From Dietzia timorensis (GTDB lineage Bacteria; Actinomycetota; Actinomycetes; Mycobacteriales; Mycobacteriaceae): 64,000 nt of DNA. A program made the position numbers and the translations under genes. Under the pieces are notes generated by a model, which made no database searches, was not told the DNA's origin, and was given only the letters and a program-made list of their open reading frames with translations. Each line of letters opens with the position of its first letter. The first letter of the stretch is position 1. The DNA is taken from contig NZ_CP015961.1 of assembly GCF_001659785.1 (NCBI RefSeq), positions 2,976,001 to 3,040,000 on the forward strand. The letters are read 5' to 3'. Positions 17,502 to 27,100 of the stretch are shown piece after piece.

Positions 17502-19091
17502 ATGTCTTCCACTCCGCCTGATGACGGCGTGCTCCTGGAGGAGGCCCCCGGCGATCCCGGCGCCGACTCCACCCCGCACGTCAACGTAGCCGCCGTATTC
17601 ATCGGCCTCATGGCCACGATGCTGCTGGCCTCCCTCAACCAGACGATTCTCGCTACCGCCCTGCCCACCATCGTCGGCGAGCTCCACGGCGTCGATCAGA
17701 TGACGTGGGTCATCACCGGCTTTATTCTCGCCTCCACCGTCGTCATGCCGATGTATGGCCGGTTGTCCGACCTCTTCGGTCGCCGTCCGGTGATCCTCAC
17801 CGCGATCGGGCTGTTCATGGTGGGCTCCGTGGTCGGCGCGCTCGCCAATTCGATCGAGATCCTCATCGTCTCTCGCGTCATCCAGGGCCTCGGTGGCGGC
17901 GGTCTGATGATTCTGTCGCAGGCCGCGATCGCCGACGTCGTCCCCGCCCGCCAGCGCGGCAAATACATGGGCGCCATGGGCGCGGTATTCGCCGTGTCCT
18001 CGGTCGCCGGCCCGCTGCTCGGCGGCTGGTTCACGGAGGGCCCGGGCTGGCGCTGGGCCATGTGGTTCAACATCCCGATCGGCGTGCTCGCCATCGTGCT
18101 GGTGTCGATCTTCCTCAACATCCCGCACGTCAAGTCGAAGAACATGCCAAAACTCGACTACCTCGGCATGGCACTCGTCGCCGGCGCGACCACGACCCTC
18201 GTGCTCGTGTGCACGTGGGGCGGCACCCGGTACGACTGGACGTCGCCGACCATCATCGGCCTCATCATCGCCACCATCGTGCTCGCGGTCGCGTTCGTCC
18301 GCGCCGAGTCCCGCGCCGAGAGCCCGGTCATCCCGCTCGGCCTGTTCTCCGAGCGCAACTTCGTGCTGTGCGTGCTCGCCGCGATCTGCGTGGGCATGGT
18401 GATGTTCGGTTCGCTCGGCTACATGCCGACCTACATCCAGATGGTCACCGGCGTCTCGGCGACGATGGCCGGCCTGCTCATGACCCCGATGATGGGCAGC
18501 ATGCTCATCTTCTCGATCGGCTCGGGCATCATCGTCTCCCGCACCGGACGCTACAAGTTCTTCCCGGTCGTGGGCACCGTGATCATGGCGCTCGGCATGT
18601 TCCTGCTGTCGAACCTCCACCCGGAGTCCCCGCGCTGGGAGCTCCTCGGCGGGCTCGCCGTGCTGGGCATGGGCGTCGGTCTCTCGATGCAGATCCTCAC
18701 GCTCGTCGTGCAGAACACCTTCCCGGGCGCGATCGTCGGCACGGCCACGGCCTCGGTCAACTACTTCCGTCAGGTCGGCGCCACGGTGGGCTCCGCGCTC
18801 GTCGGCGCTGTGTTCGCATCGCGTCTGACGTCGCTGCTCGCAGATGCCATGGGCGGCCAGGCGCCCGCCGGTGGCGGCGACTCGCATTCGCTGACCCCCG
18901 AGATGGTCAACGGCCTTCCGGCCGGGGCCCGCGAGGCGATCGTCACCGCATACAACGACGCCCTGTTGCCGATCTTCCTGTGGATGGCACCGCTGGGCAT
19001 CATCGCGGCGATCATCATGTCCTTCGTCAAGGAGCATGCGCTCAAGGAGACGGTGGAGAAGACCGTCGAGCCGGTGGGCGCGGACGCCTAG
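17502..19091 (+). CDS. DHA2-family multidrug efflux transporter
   Basis: A 529-residue major-facilitator drug/H+ antiporter with about fourteen hydrophobic segments, as in EmrB/QacA relatives. Seen are LNQTILATALPTIVGEL (motif D1), GRLSDLFGRRPVIL (motif A) and RVIQGLGGGGLMILSQA. It probably exports an amphiphilic toxic compound. GAGG precedes the ATG. Expression is likely controlled by the divergent TetR through the two operators in between. The last codon overlaps the stop of the convergent amine-oxidase-like gene. Confidence 0.87.
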   Translation: MSSTPPDDGVLLEEAPGDPGADSTPHVNVAAVFIGLMATMLLASLNQTILATALPTIVGELHGVDQMTWVITGFILASTVVMPMYGRLSDLFGRRPVILTAIGLFMVGSVVGALANSIEILIVSRVIQGLGGGGLMILSQAAIADVVPARQRGKYMGAMGAVFAVSSVAGPLLGGWFTEGPGWRWAMWFNIPIGVLAIVLVSIFLNIPHVKSKNMPKLDYLGMALVAGATTTLVLVCTWGGTRYDWTSPTIIGLIIATIVLAVAFVRAESRAESPVIPLGLFSERNFVLCVLAAICVGMVMFGSLGYMPTYIQMVTGVSATMAGLLMTPMMGSMLIFSIGSGIIVSRTGRYKFFPVVGTVIMALGMFLLSNLHPESPRWELLGGLAVLGMGVGLSMQILTLVVQNTFPGAIVGTATASVNYFRQVGATVGSALVGAVFASRLTSLLADAMGGQAPAGGGDSHSLTPEMVNGLPAGAREAIVTAYNDALLPIFLWMAPLGIIAAIIMSFVKEHALKETVEKTVEPVGADA

Positions 19092-20503
19092 GAGCGCGCC
19101 GCCTCCCCGCCATCGACACCGCCGCCGGGGCGAATGATTTCCCCGGCGGCCCGCGCCCCGGATTCCAGCGCACCTTCGAAATAGCCCGTGAACTCACGGG
19201 CTATTTCCGTACCGGCCCAGTGCACGCGGCCGTGGGGCTCGGCGAACGAGGCATCGTGCGTGGTGATCGCGCCGGGCACGAGGTGCGCCGCATACCCGCC
19301 GCGCGCCCACTCTTCCTCGCGCCACACGCATTCGGTGTAATCGACGGGTTCGGCTGCGGCCTCACCGAAGATCGCCACGAGGTCGCCGATGACCTCCTCG
19401 CGCCGGTCCTGTGTGGACATTTCCGCCAGCCGCGTGGCGTGCTCGGCCTCGATGAGCGCGACGAGCACGCCCGCCCCCGCGTGGTCGCCGGCGCCCTCGC
19501 CGGCATCGAAGACGACTCCGATGGCGAGGTCCAGGCCGAGCGCGGAACCACTGAGACCGCCGCCACGCCAGAACGGCGCCTCGTACGCCACGTGCACCTT
19601 GATCACCTCGCCCATCATCTGCCGCCGCAGCAGATTCTGCCGCCGCGCCGGCAGTGCCGGCGAGAAGTCGATCTCGGCCACCAGCGGAGGCGGGACGGCG
19701 ACGATCGCCCTGCGCGCGCGGAATTCGTCGGCACCCGCACCTCCGGCGCCGGTAAATACGGAGACCCCGGCGTCATCCTGGGTGATTCTGCGCACCGGCT
19801 GCCCGAGGCGCAGCGCGCCGGCAAGCTCCTCGCCGAGCGCCTCGGGCAGGCTCCACGCGCCACCGACGACGACATCCTGCTGGGCGCCGCCGGCGACGGC
19901 GACCATCGATTCGAGACCACCGCCCTGCCGCACGATTTCGAGAAAGTGCAGGTAGGACACTTCCGCTAATGGCGCGCACACGATCGCCGCGATCGCCACG
20001 CGCAGCAGCTCGCGTGCGGGAACCGAGCGCACGTGCCGCCGCAGCCAGCCTTCGACGGTGAGCGCGTCGAGTATCGCCGACCGCGTCGCCATGTGCGGCA
20101 GCGCCCCTTCGGGAAGGTTCTTGACGTCGGCGGCAATGCGCCTCTGCGCCAATGCGACCTCGGCGAGCGCCACCTTCGGCAGCGGCGGGAGCGCGCCCGC
20201 GTAGGACTTCGCCCGCCCGCCGCGGTGCAGCATCGCGTCCCCCTCGTCGAATTGCGGGGCGAGCTCGATGCCGCGTTCCTTGGCGGCGGCGCGGTAACGG
20301 TGGTGCTCGGCACCGATCCACTGACCGCCGTGGTCGATCCGCCGACCGACGATCTCGCCGGGCTTGCAGCGGCCGCCGACGCGGTCGCTCGCCTCGAGGA
20401 CGAGGACCGTCTTGCCGGCGCGGCGCAGCTGGGTGGCGGCGCTCAGCCCCGCCAAGCCTGCGCCGACAACAATGACGTCTACATCTTTACCCTCAGAGCC
20501 CAC
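19088..20503 (-). CDS. FAD-dependent amine oxidase-like protein
   Basis: A 471-residue flavin amine oxidase. The N-terminal FAD site is VVGAGLAGLSAATQLRRAG with a downstream Glu in LVLEASDRVGGR, followed by HGGQWIG; the C-terminal FAD segment contains GRVHWAGTEIAREFTGYFEGAL, typical of monoamine/polyamine oxidases. No covalent-flavin Cys is evident. The GTG at 20503 has GGAGG nine bases upstream and overlaps the end of the L7/L12-like gene. It probably oxidises an amine or polyamine, but the substrate is unknown. Confidence 0.82.
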   Translation of the reverse strand: MGSEGKDVDVIVVGAGLAGLSAATQLRRAGKTVLVLEASDRVGGRCKPGEIVGRRIDHGGQWIGAEHHRYRAAAKERGIELAPQFDEGDAMLHRGGRAKSYAGALPPLPKVALAEVALAQRRIAADVKNLPEGALPHMATRSAILDALTVEGWLRRHVRSVPARELLRVAIAAIVCAPLAEVSYLHFLEIVRQGGGLESMVAVAGGAQQDVVVGGAWSLPEALGEELAGALRLGQPVRRITQDDAGVSVFTGAGGAGADEFRARRAIVAVPPPLVAEIDFSPALPARRQNLLRRQMMGEVIKVHVAYEAPFWRGGGLSGSALGLDLAIGVVFDAGEGAGDHAGAGVLVALIEAEHATRLAEMSTQDRREEVIGDLVAIFGEAAAEPVDYTECVWREEEWARGGYAAHLVPGAITTHDASFAEPHGRVHWAGTEIAREFTGYFEGALESGARAAGEIIRPGGGVDGGEAARS

Positions 20504-20765
20504 CTTCGACCGCCTCCTTCGCGTCCACGAGGTTCGCACCCGTGCGCTCGCGGTACGCCTTGATCGCGCCTATCTTCTTCCCCTCGCCGAGCAGTCGCTT
20601 CTCCTCGTCGGCCAGCGGCGCACCCGTCGCGACGATCGTCGGGGCCGACGAACGCGTGGGCTCGATACCGAGCTTCTCGCACAACTGCGCGATCGTCTGC
20701 TCGTGCGCGGCCACCTGGGCCTCGAGTCGGTGAATCCTGCGTGCGCTGTCGTTGAAGCCGAACAT
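20493..20765 (-). CDS. Small protein with ribosomal L7/L12 C-terminal-like motif
   Basis: A 90-residue protein: an N-terminal helix with heptad-like spacing (RIHRLEAQVAAHEQTIAQL), then IGAIKAYRERTGANLVDAKEAVE, which resembles the C-terminal factor-binding helices of ribosomal L7/L12. Such stand-alone proteins are common in actinobacteria; they are not the ribosomal stalk itself. Function is unknown. Translation is likely coupled to the amine-oxidase gene, which it overlaps by 11 bases. The ATG at 20765 was chosen over a GTG three codons earlier because GGTGAG fits it. Confidence 0.65.
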   Translation of the reverse strand: MFGFNDSARRIHRLEAQVAAHEQTIAQLCEKLGIEPTRSSAPTIVATGAPLADEEKRLLGEGKKIGAIKAYRERTGANLVDAKEAVEGGL

Positions 20766-20844
20766 GGTTCTCACCCTACGGAGAATTCGTCACCCCAGCC
20801 CGGCCCCGAGCGGCCCACCCCGCCGCTCCATTACGCTGAAACGT

Positions 20845-23166
20845 GTGACTGACTCCGCCGAGCTGACCCTGACCCTGCGCGTGCTCGCGTCGGCCTCCGA
20901 CGCGCGGCGCGGCATCGTCCGCCTCCACCCCGAAGTCCTCACCGCCCTGGGGATGCGCCAGTGGGACGCGCTCGAGCTCGTCGGCGCACGCACCACCGCC
21001 GCTGTCGCCGCGGCCTCGCCGATGGATACCTCGCAGGCCCTGTGCATCGTCGACGAGGTCGTCGCCGCGAACTGCGGGCTCACCGACGACAGCCGCGTCG
21101 TGGTGCGTCCCGCCGAGGTCATCGGCGCCACCGAGGTCATCGTCGACGGCCCGCGCCTGGCCCAGGCCACGGTCACCGAGCGCGTGCTGCGCTCGGCGCT
21201 GCTCGGCAAGGTTGCCCGCGTCGGCGACTCGCTCACCCTCATGCCGCGCGACCTCGGCCCCTCCTTCCCCACAGGCGACACCACGCGCACCCTGTCGAAC
21301 TACCTCGGCGCCGCGTGGTCCTCGCAGCTCATCACCGTCACCGCCACCGAGCCGGCCGGTTCCGTGTCCATCCGCCCATCGACCGCCGTGCGCTGGGTCT
21401 CCGATGCCGCGGCGCCGGCGGCGTCCCCGTCCCCCGCCGGTTCGAGCACGTCGCCCATGACGTCGGACGCCACATCCACCGGCCCCCGGTCCTCCCGGAC
21501 CTCGTCGACGGGAAGCGCCACGCGGTCGCGGTCCGCGGCGGCCGCCTCTCCGTCCGCCTCGTCCACTGCGTCCTCCTCGATCGCGGACCTCGCGCGCACC
21601 GAGATCGAGCGCGTCGACCGCGACCGCCTCGTCGGGGTCGCCGAGCAGGCCGAGACGCTCGAGGGATGGCTACGCCTCGCCCTCGACAGGCCCGAACTCT
21701 TGCAGACTCTCGGGGCGGCGGCGCACCTCGGCGTCATGGTGACCGGTCCGGCGGGTGTCGGAAAGGCGACAGTCGTGCGAAGCGTCTGCGGAGACCGTCC
21801 GTGCGTGGCGCTCGACGGGCCGCTCACCGGTTCGCTGTCGGCCGAACAACGGCTCGAGGCCGTGCAGGCGCTAGCCGCGGAGGTGCGCTCCGGCGGCGGC
21901 GTACTGCTCATCAACGACGTGGACGCGTTGCTGCCGGCCACTCCGGAGCCCGTGGCCACGCTCATCCTCTCCGAGTTGCGCGATGTCGCCGCGGCCCCGG
22001 GCGCCGCTCTCGTGGTCACGGCCGTGACCGCCGAGTCCGCCGACTCCCGCCTGCGCGCGCCCGATCTCTGCGACCGCGTTCTCGACCTGCCGCTCCCCGA
22101 CGCCTCCGCGCGCGAGGGCATCCTCGAATCGCTGCTCGCGGACGTCCCGCAGGGCGAGCTGGATTTCGAATCCATCGCCGCGCGCACCCCGGGCTACGTC
22201 GCCGGGGACCTGCGAGCGCTGTGCCGCGAGGCCGGGATGCGGGCCGCGGGCCGCGCCGGCGAAGACACCGACCCGCGCATCGAACAGGACGATCTCGACG
22301 GCGCGCTGCGCGTTATCCGACCGATGTCGCGGTCGGGCATGGAGGAGGTCTCGCTCGGCTCGATCACCCTCGACGACGTCGGCGATATGGTCGAGACCCG
22401 CCAGGCGCTCACAGAGTCCGTGCTGTGGCCGCTCCAGCACCCCGAGTCCTTCCAGCGCCTCGGCATCGAGCCGCCACGCGGGGTGCTGCTCTACGGTCCG
22501 CCGGGCTGCGGCAAGACCTTCCTCGTCCGCGCCCTCGCCGCGTCCGGGCAGCTCACGGCGCATATCGTCAAGGGCGCCGAGCTCATGGACAAGTGGGTCG
22601 GCTCCTCGGAGAAAGCGGTGCGCGAGCTGTTCCAGCGCGCCCGCGATTCGGCGCCGTCGCTCATCTTCCTCGACGAGGTCGACGCCCTCGCCCCGCGCCG
22701 CGGGCAGTCCTCGGACTCCGGTGTTGGCGACCGTGTCGTCGCGTCGCTGCTCACCGAACTCGACGGCGCAGAGCCGCTCACCAACGTCGCGGTACTCGGC
22801 GCCACCAACCGTCCCGAGCTCATCGACCCGGCGCTGCTGCGCCCCGGCCGCCTCGAGCGCCTGGTGTTCGTTCCGCCGCCGGACGCAGACGCGCGCGGGG
22901 ACATCCTGCGCACCGCCGGACGCGACGTGCCGCTCGCCGAATCCGTCGACCTCGACGCGCTCGCCGCGGATCTCGACGGCTACTCGGCCGCCGATTGCGC
23001 CGCACTGCTGCGCGAGGCGGCGATGACGGCGATGCGCCGCGATCTCGACGCCGCCGAGGTCACCGGCTCCGACATCACCGCCGCACGCTCGTCGGTCCGC
23101 CCGTCGCTCGATCCCGCGCAGGTCGAGTCCCTGCGTACCTACGCCGATTCCCGGTCCGGGGACTAG
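20845..23166 (+). CDS. Cdc48/p97-like AAA ATPase with degenerate first ATPase domain
   Basis: A 773-residue tandem AAA protein: an N-terminal double-psi-barrel-like domain (to about 185), a Ser/Thr/Ala/Pro-rich linker (about 189-249), D1 and D2. D2 is complete: Walker A GPPGCGKT (from 551), Walker B IFLDEVDAL (Asp610), GATNRPE and an arginine-finger region RPGRLERLVFVP. D1 is degenerate: GPAGVGKA ends in Ala instead of Ser/Thr, and Walker B reads LLINDVDAL with Asn357 at the Asp position. D2 is therefore probably the motor. The GTG at 20845 follows TACGCT by seven bases, so a leaderless mRNA is likely. Related to M. tuberculosis Rv0435c by memory. Confidence 0.88.
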   Translation: MTDSAELTLTLRVLASASDARRGIVRLHPEVLTALGMRQWDALELVGARTTAAVAAASPMDTSQALCIVDEVVAANCGLTDDSRVVVRPAEVIGATEVIVDGPRLAQATVTERVLRSALLGKVARVGDSLTLMPRDLGPSFPTGDTTRTLSNYLGAAWSSQLITVTATEPAGSVSIRPSTAVRWVSDAAAPAASPSPAGSSTSPMTSDATSTGPRSSRTSSTGSATRSRSAAAASPSASSTASSSIADLARTEIERVDRDRLVGVAEQAETLEGWLRLALDRPELLQTLGAAAHLGVMVTGPAGVGKATVVRSVCGDRPCVALDGPLTGSLSAEQRLEAVQALAAEVRSGGGVLLINDVDALLPATPEPVATLILSELRDVAAAPGAALVVTAVTAESADSRLRAPDLCDRVLDLPLPDASAREGILESLLADVPQGELDFESIAARTPGYVAGDLRALCREAGMRAAGRAGEDTDPRIEQDDLDGALRVIRPMSRSGMEEVSLGSITLDDVGDMVETRQALTESVLWPLQHPESFQRLGIEPPRGVLLYGPPGCGKTFLVRALAASGQLTAHIVKGAELMDKWVGSSEKAVRELFQRARDSAPSLIFLDEVDALAPRRGQSSDSGVGDRVVASLLTELDGAEPLTNVAVLGATNRPELIDPALLRPGRLERLVFVPPPDADARGDILRTAGRDVPLAESVDLDALAADLDGYSAADCAALLREAAMTAMRRDLDAAEVTGSDITAARSSVRPSLDPAQVESLRTYADSRSGD

Positions 23167-23229
23167 CCGGACGACCGACTCCCCGGACCCTCACAGATCC
23201 CACAATGCGGAATGCCGCGTCCGAAAGTA

Positions 23230-23258
23230 TTGCCTTCCATCCACACGAGGGCTAGTTT
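23230..23258 (+). promoter_or_regulatory. Promoter of the leucine leader transcript
   Basis: TTGCCT (23230-23235) and TAGTTT (23253-23258) are 17 bases apart. Transcription would start about six or seven bases later, at the ATG of the leader peptide, so that peptide would be translated from a leaderless RNA. Confidence 0.5.
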
Positions 23259-23264
23259 CGAACC

Positions 23265-23315
23265 ATGCGCTTTTCCATCCTCCTCGTAGGCAGACGCAGC
23301 GAGGTCCAGCACTAG
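23265..23315 (+). CDS. Leucine-type leader peptide (16 aa)
   Basis: A short reading frame encoding MRFSILLVGRRSEVQH, with consecutive Ile-Leu-Leu-Val codons. Branched-chain residues in a row are the signature of attenuator leader peptides. The codons from AGA to the stop lie in the 5' arm of a strong RNA helix (see the RNA feature), so ribosome position during Leu/Ile/Val shortage would alter folding. It lies 84 bases upstream of a LeuA-domain gene. No Shine-Dalgarno is needed if the RNA is leaderless. Confidence 0.65.
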   Translation: MRFSILLVGRRSEVQH

Positions 23316-23398
23316 GACCGACACCTCGCTCGCGTCTCCTCGTCGTATGTCGGTCGAAGCCCCAAAGGCTCCCGCTCCACGAGGAAGACTTCAGATCG
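23292..23398 (+). ncRNA. Leader RNA with helix, pseudoknot and sequestered ribosome site (LEU-element-like)
   Basis: Pairings read from the sequence: helix A joins 23292-23305 with 23323-23337 (AGACGC/GCGTCT and AGCGAGGT/ACCTCGCT, one bulged C at 23331). The loop of helix A contains GACCGAC (23316-23322), exactly complementary to GTCGGTC (23349-23355): a 7-bp pseudoknot. Helix B joins TCCTCGT (23337-23343) with ACGAGGA (23379-23385), covering the GAGG upstream of the next gene's ATG. A leader peptide running into such a pseudoknot resembles the LEU elements predicted upstream of actinobacterial leuA. Likely action: translation control of the downstream gene by leucine supply. Confidence 0.6.
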
Positions 23399-23929
23399 AT
23401 GGAACAGTTCACCCGCACTTTCACCGCCGCCCAGGCGGAATCGCATTCCCCGGCGTCATCGCGCACCACCACCGAACGTCGCATACACCCCTACACCAGG
23501 CGTTTCGAGCGCCCGCTGCCGCCGGCATTTGCCGCGGAATCGGCGGGCATGACCTGGCGCACCTTCTGCTCCACCTACGCCCCGGAGAACGGTCCGCTGC
23601 GGCTGCGCGACTGGAACGACCGCGCGCTCGGCCGCGGCGAGCACCACTTCGAGGCGATCTTCAGCACCACCTGCTCCGACGCTTCCGCGGTCCGTGCGCA
23701 GGCCACCGCCTCCGGCGCGATCGCCGCATGCAGCGAAATGCTGCACGGCCTGGGCTACGGCATCGAGATCGAGCGTTTCCACCAGCACCACCGCGGATCC
23801 ACGTGGGCGACGATGCTCTATTGCACCACCGGCGGCAACCCCGAGGGTGCTTGGGCGATCGGCCTCGGCGAAAACAGTGCCGAAGCGTCCGTGAAGGCGA
23901 TGCTGTCGGCGGTCGCGCGGCTGTACTGA
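23399..23929 (+). CDS. Stand-alone 2-isopropylmalate synthase (LeuA) regulatory-domain protein
   Basis: A 176-residue protein without the TIM-barrel catalytic part of LeuA. Residues about 80-175 resemble the C-terminal leucine-binding dimerisation domain: repeated beta-alpha units, EMLHGLGYGIEIERFHQH, then GAWAIGLGENSAEASVKAMLSAVARL, which parallels the WGVGI-x-TAS-LKA-SAVNR stretch of mycobacterial LeuA. It may sense leucine or form mixed dimers with LeuA. The leucine leader upstream supports a link to leucine synthesis. The N-terminal 60 residues are basic and unassigned. Confidence 0.65.
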   Translation: MEQFTRTFTAAQAESHSPASSRTTTERRIHPYTRRFERPLPPAFAAESAGMTWRTFCSTYAPENGPLRLRDWNDRALGRGEHHFEAIFSTTCSDASAVRAQATASGAIAACSEMLHGLGYGIEIERFHQHHRGSTWATMLYCTTGGNPEGAWAIGLGENSAEASVKAMLSAVARLY

Positions 23930-23942
23930 ACGCGCACGGGAA

Positions 23943-23964
23943 CCATGCAGGGAACCGTGCATGG
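23943..23964 (+). terminator. Short hairpin after the LeuA-domain gene
   Basis: CCATGCA-N8-TGCATGG, a perfect 7-bp inverted repeat 13 bases after the stop codon. There is no clear T-run, so termination is only a possibility. Confidence 0.3.
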
Positions 23965-24060
23965 AGCAAAACTCCTAGTCAGTTTTATTTAGCGTGCTCA
24001 GGCTAAGTTTTCGGGTTGATTATCGCACCTTCCGGGCGCAGGCGGATAACGTCGTTTCGC

Positions 24061-24066
24061 TATACT
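24061..24066 (+). promoter_or_regulatory. -10 box of the mrp operon
   Basis: TATACT, near the consensus, lies about 50 bases upstream of the mrpA GTG. No good -35 is visible. The surrounding 23965-24070 is richer in A+T than its flanks. Confidence 0.4.
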
Positions 24067-24117
24067 GACGGAGGTTTCATTTCGTCAGCAATCGAAACTT
24101 CGTTCGGAGGGCAGAAG

Positions 24118-27100
24118 GTGCTTTATGTTCTTGGGTCCCTCTTCATTGCTTCGTTTCTAGCGGTTCCGCTCACGCGCTTTCTGGGCCGCAAAGCGTTTCC
24201 GATCATCGCGCTCGTGCCCGCGGCCGGCGCGGTCTGGGTGCTCACGCAATGGGGAACAGAACCCGAGGTGAGCTACAACTGGGTCGAATCCCTGTCGCTC
24301 ACACTCACGCTGCGCATGGATGCCCTGTCGATGCTCATGGCGCTCATCGCGCTCGGTGTCGGCGCGCTCGTGTTGTTCTACTGCACCTTCTATTTTTCCG
24401 ACGACGAACCGCGCCTGCACCTCTTCGCCGGCCAGCTCACGGCGTTCGCGTTCGTCATGTTCGGCCTCGTCGTGTCCGACGACATGCTGGTCATGTACAT
24501 CTTCTGGGAACTGACCTCGGTCCTGTCGTTCCTGCTCGTCGGCCACTACGCCGAGCGCGCGACCTCCCGCCGCGCCGCGACGCAGGCACTGCTCGTCACC
24601 ACGCTCGGCGGTTTGGCCATGCTGGTCGGCGTCGTCATCCTCGGCGAAACGGTCGGCTCATATCTCCTCAGTGACGTCGTGGCAGCCGAACCCTCCGGGA
24701 CGGCCGTGCGCGTCGCGCTCCTTCTCGTCATCCTCGGCGCGGTCACCAAATCGGCCATCGCACCCTTCCACTTCTGGCTTCCCGGCGCCATGGCCGCACC
24801 CACGCCGGTCTCCGCCTACCTGCATTCGGCGGCGATGGTCAAGGCGGGCATCTTCCTCGTCGCGCGCCTGTCGCCTGGGCTCTCGGGGTCGCCGACGTGG
24901 CAGATCGTCCTCATCGGCCTCGGCACCGTCACCCTGCTCATGGCGGGCTGGCGCAGCCTGCGCGAGTACGACCTCAAGCTGATCCTCGCGTTCGGCACCG
25001 TCTCCCAGCTCGGTTTCCTCATGATTCTCGTGGGCATCGGCTCCCGCGACACCATGCTCGCCGGCCTCACGATGCTCGTCGCGCATTCGCTGTTCAAGTC
25101 GGCGCTATTCATGTCGGTCGGCATCATCGACCACGAGACCGGCACCCGCGACATCCGCCACCTGTCCGGTCTCGGCCGCCGTTGGCCCGCGTTCTCGACC
25201 TTCTTCGTGCTCGCCGCCGCCTCGATGGCGGGCCTGCCGCCGTTCGTCGGCTTCGTCGGCAAGGAGGCCGCGTTCGCCACGGTGCTCTCCGACCCCCGCC
25301 TGCACGGCATGCCGGGACCGGTCATCACCGGTGTCCTCGTCATCGGCTCCGTGCTCACCTTCGCCTACTCGGCTCGCCTGGTCATGGGCGCGCTGCGCAG
25401 CAAGGCAAACCACAGCTTCGGCCGCTCCCCTGCGGTGTCCTCGGCGCACACACCGTCGCTCGGATTCCTCTCGGTGCCGGCGATCCTCGCGCTCGGCGGG
25501 CTCGCCTTCGGCCTGTACTCGGCGCCGCTGGAGGCGCTGTTCGAGCAGTTCGTCGACGTCGCATTCCCGCCCGGCTCGCAGTGGACCTCGGACCACCCGT
25601 ACCACCTCGGGCTGTGGCACGGGTTCACCCTCCCGCTGCTCTTCACCGCCGTGGTGTACCTGCTCGGCGTTGTTCTCTACGTCACCCAGCGGACCGTCGA
25701 GCGCCTCCAGTTCAACAAGCCGGCGCTCGGTAACGCCGACCGCATCTACGACGAGGTCCTCCGCCTCGGCGACAAGGCCTCGCTGCGGCTCACCGCGTTC
25801 ATCCAGCGCGGTTCGCTGCCGCTCAACATCATCATCATCATGACGACGTTCGTCGTGTTCCCCATGCTGGCGCTGCTCATCGGCACCCGCGAGGGGCTGA
25901 GGGTCGAGCTCGCTGCGGCGCCGGTGATCTACGCGCTCATCATCCCCGTCACGATCGCCGTGCTCGCCGCATGCGTGCTGCACAACCGCCTCGCCGCGGT
26001 CGTGTGCGTTTCCGTCACCGGCTTCGCGGTCGGCGCGATCTTCGCCTTCCACGGCGCCCCGGACCTCGCCGTCACGCAGGTGCTCGTCGAGACGCTCATG
26101 ATGGTCGTGTTCGTGCTCGTGCTGCGCACGCTCCCGCCGAACATGGCGAAGATGAGCGGATTCATCCGCACCCGCGCCTGGGTCGCGATCGGCGTCGGCG
26201 TCACGGTCATGATCATCGGTGCATACGCCTCCAACGCGCGCGTGGCTGACCCGATCGGGCTACGCTTCCCGGAGATCGCCTACCTCCTCGGAGACGGTAA
26301 GAACGCGGTCAACGTCACCCTCGTCGACATCCGCGCGTGGGACACGCTCGGCGAGATCACGGTGCTCATCGTCGCCGCGACCGGCGTCGCCTCGCTCGTG
26401 TTCCGTATCGGCCGCTACGGCTCGGGCCCACGCCTCGCGGACGCCGCGAAGACCCGGTCCGGGCGCCGCGCGCTCGGCGCCGCCCGCAAGCACGGCACCG
26501 ACCACCTCGGCGGCTTCCTTCGCGGGGCGTCGGTGCGCGATCCGGAGGCGCGCTCGCTCGTGCTCGAGGCCACCACCCGCGTGGTGTTCCCGACGATGAT
26601 GGTGCTCTCACTGTTCTTCTTCTTCGCTGGACACAACAACCCCGGCGGCGGCTTCGCCGGTGGCCTCGTCGCCGGCCTCGCGCTGCTGCTGCGCTACCTC
26701 GCCGGCGGCCGCTACGAGCTCGGCGAGACGATCCCGTTCGACGCGGGCCGGCTCCTCGGAGCGGGGCTGATGATCTCGGCGGGCGCCGCAGCCGTGTCGA
26801 TCTTCTTCGGCGCGCCGCCGCTGAGTTCGGCCGTGTTCGAGACGACGCTGCCGGTGTTCGGGGACGTGAAGTTCCACAGCGCGCTCATCTTCGACGTGGG
26901 CATCTACCTCGTGGTCGTCGGGCTCGTGCTCGACATCCTGCGCTCGCTCGGTGCTCGCCTCGAACTCGATGCCCGGGACGTCACCGAGCTGCGCGAGCGC
27001 CTGTCCCGGCGCCGCATGTCGAAGTCCGGTTCGCTGCCGCTCGGCCGCTTCTCGCTGCTCGACGACGACAAGAACGCCGTCTCCCAGAAGGCGCCGCCTG

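Noticed and set aside
17445-19037. 530-codon minus-strand frame opposite the first efflux gene
   Set aside because: His/Asp/Arg-rich composition typical of the antisense of a GC-rich membrane-protein gene; no domain.
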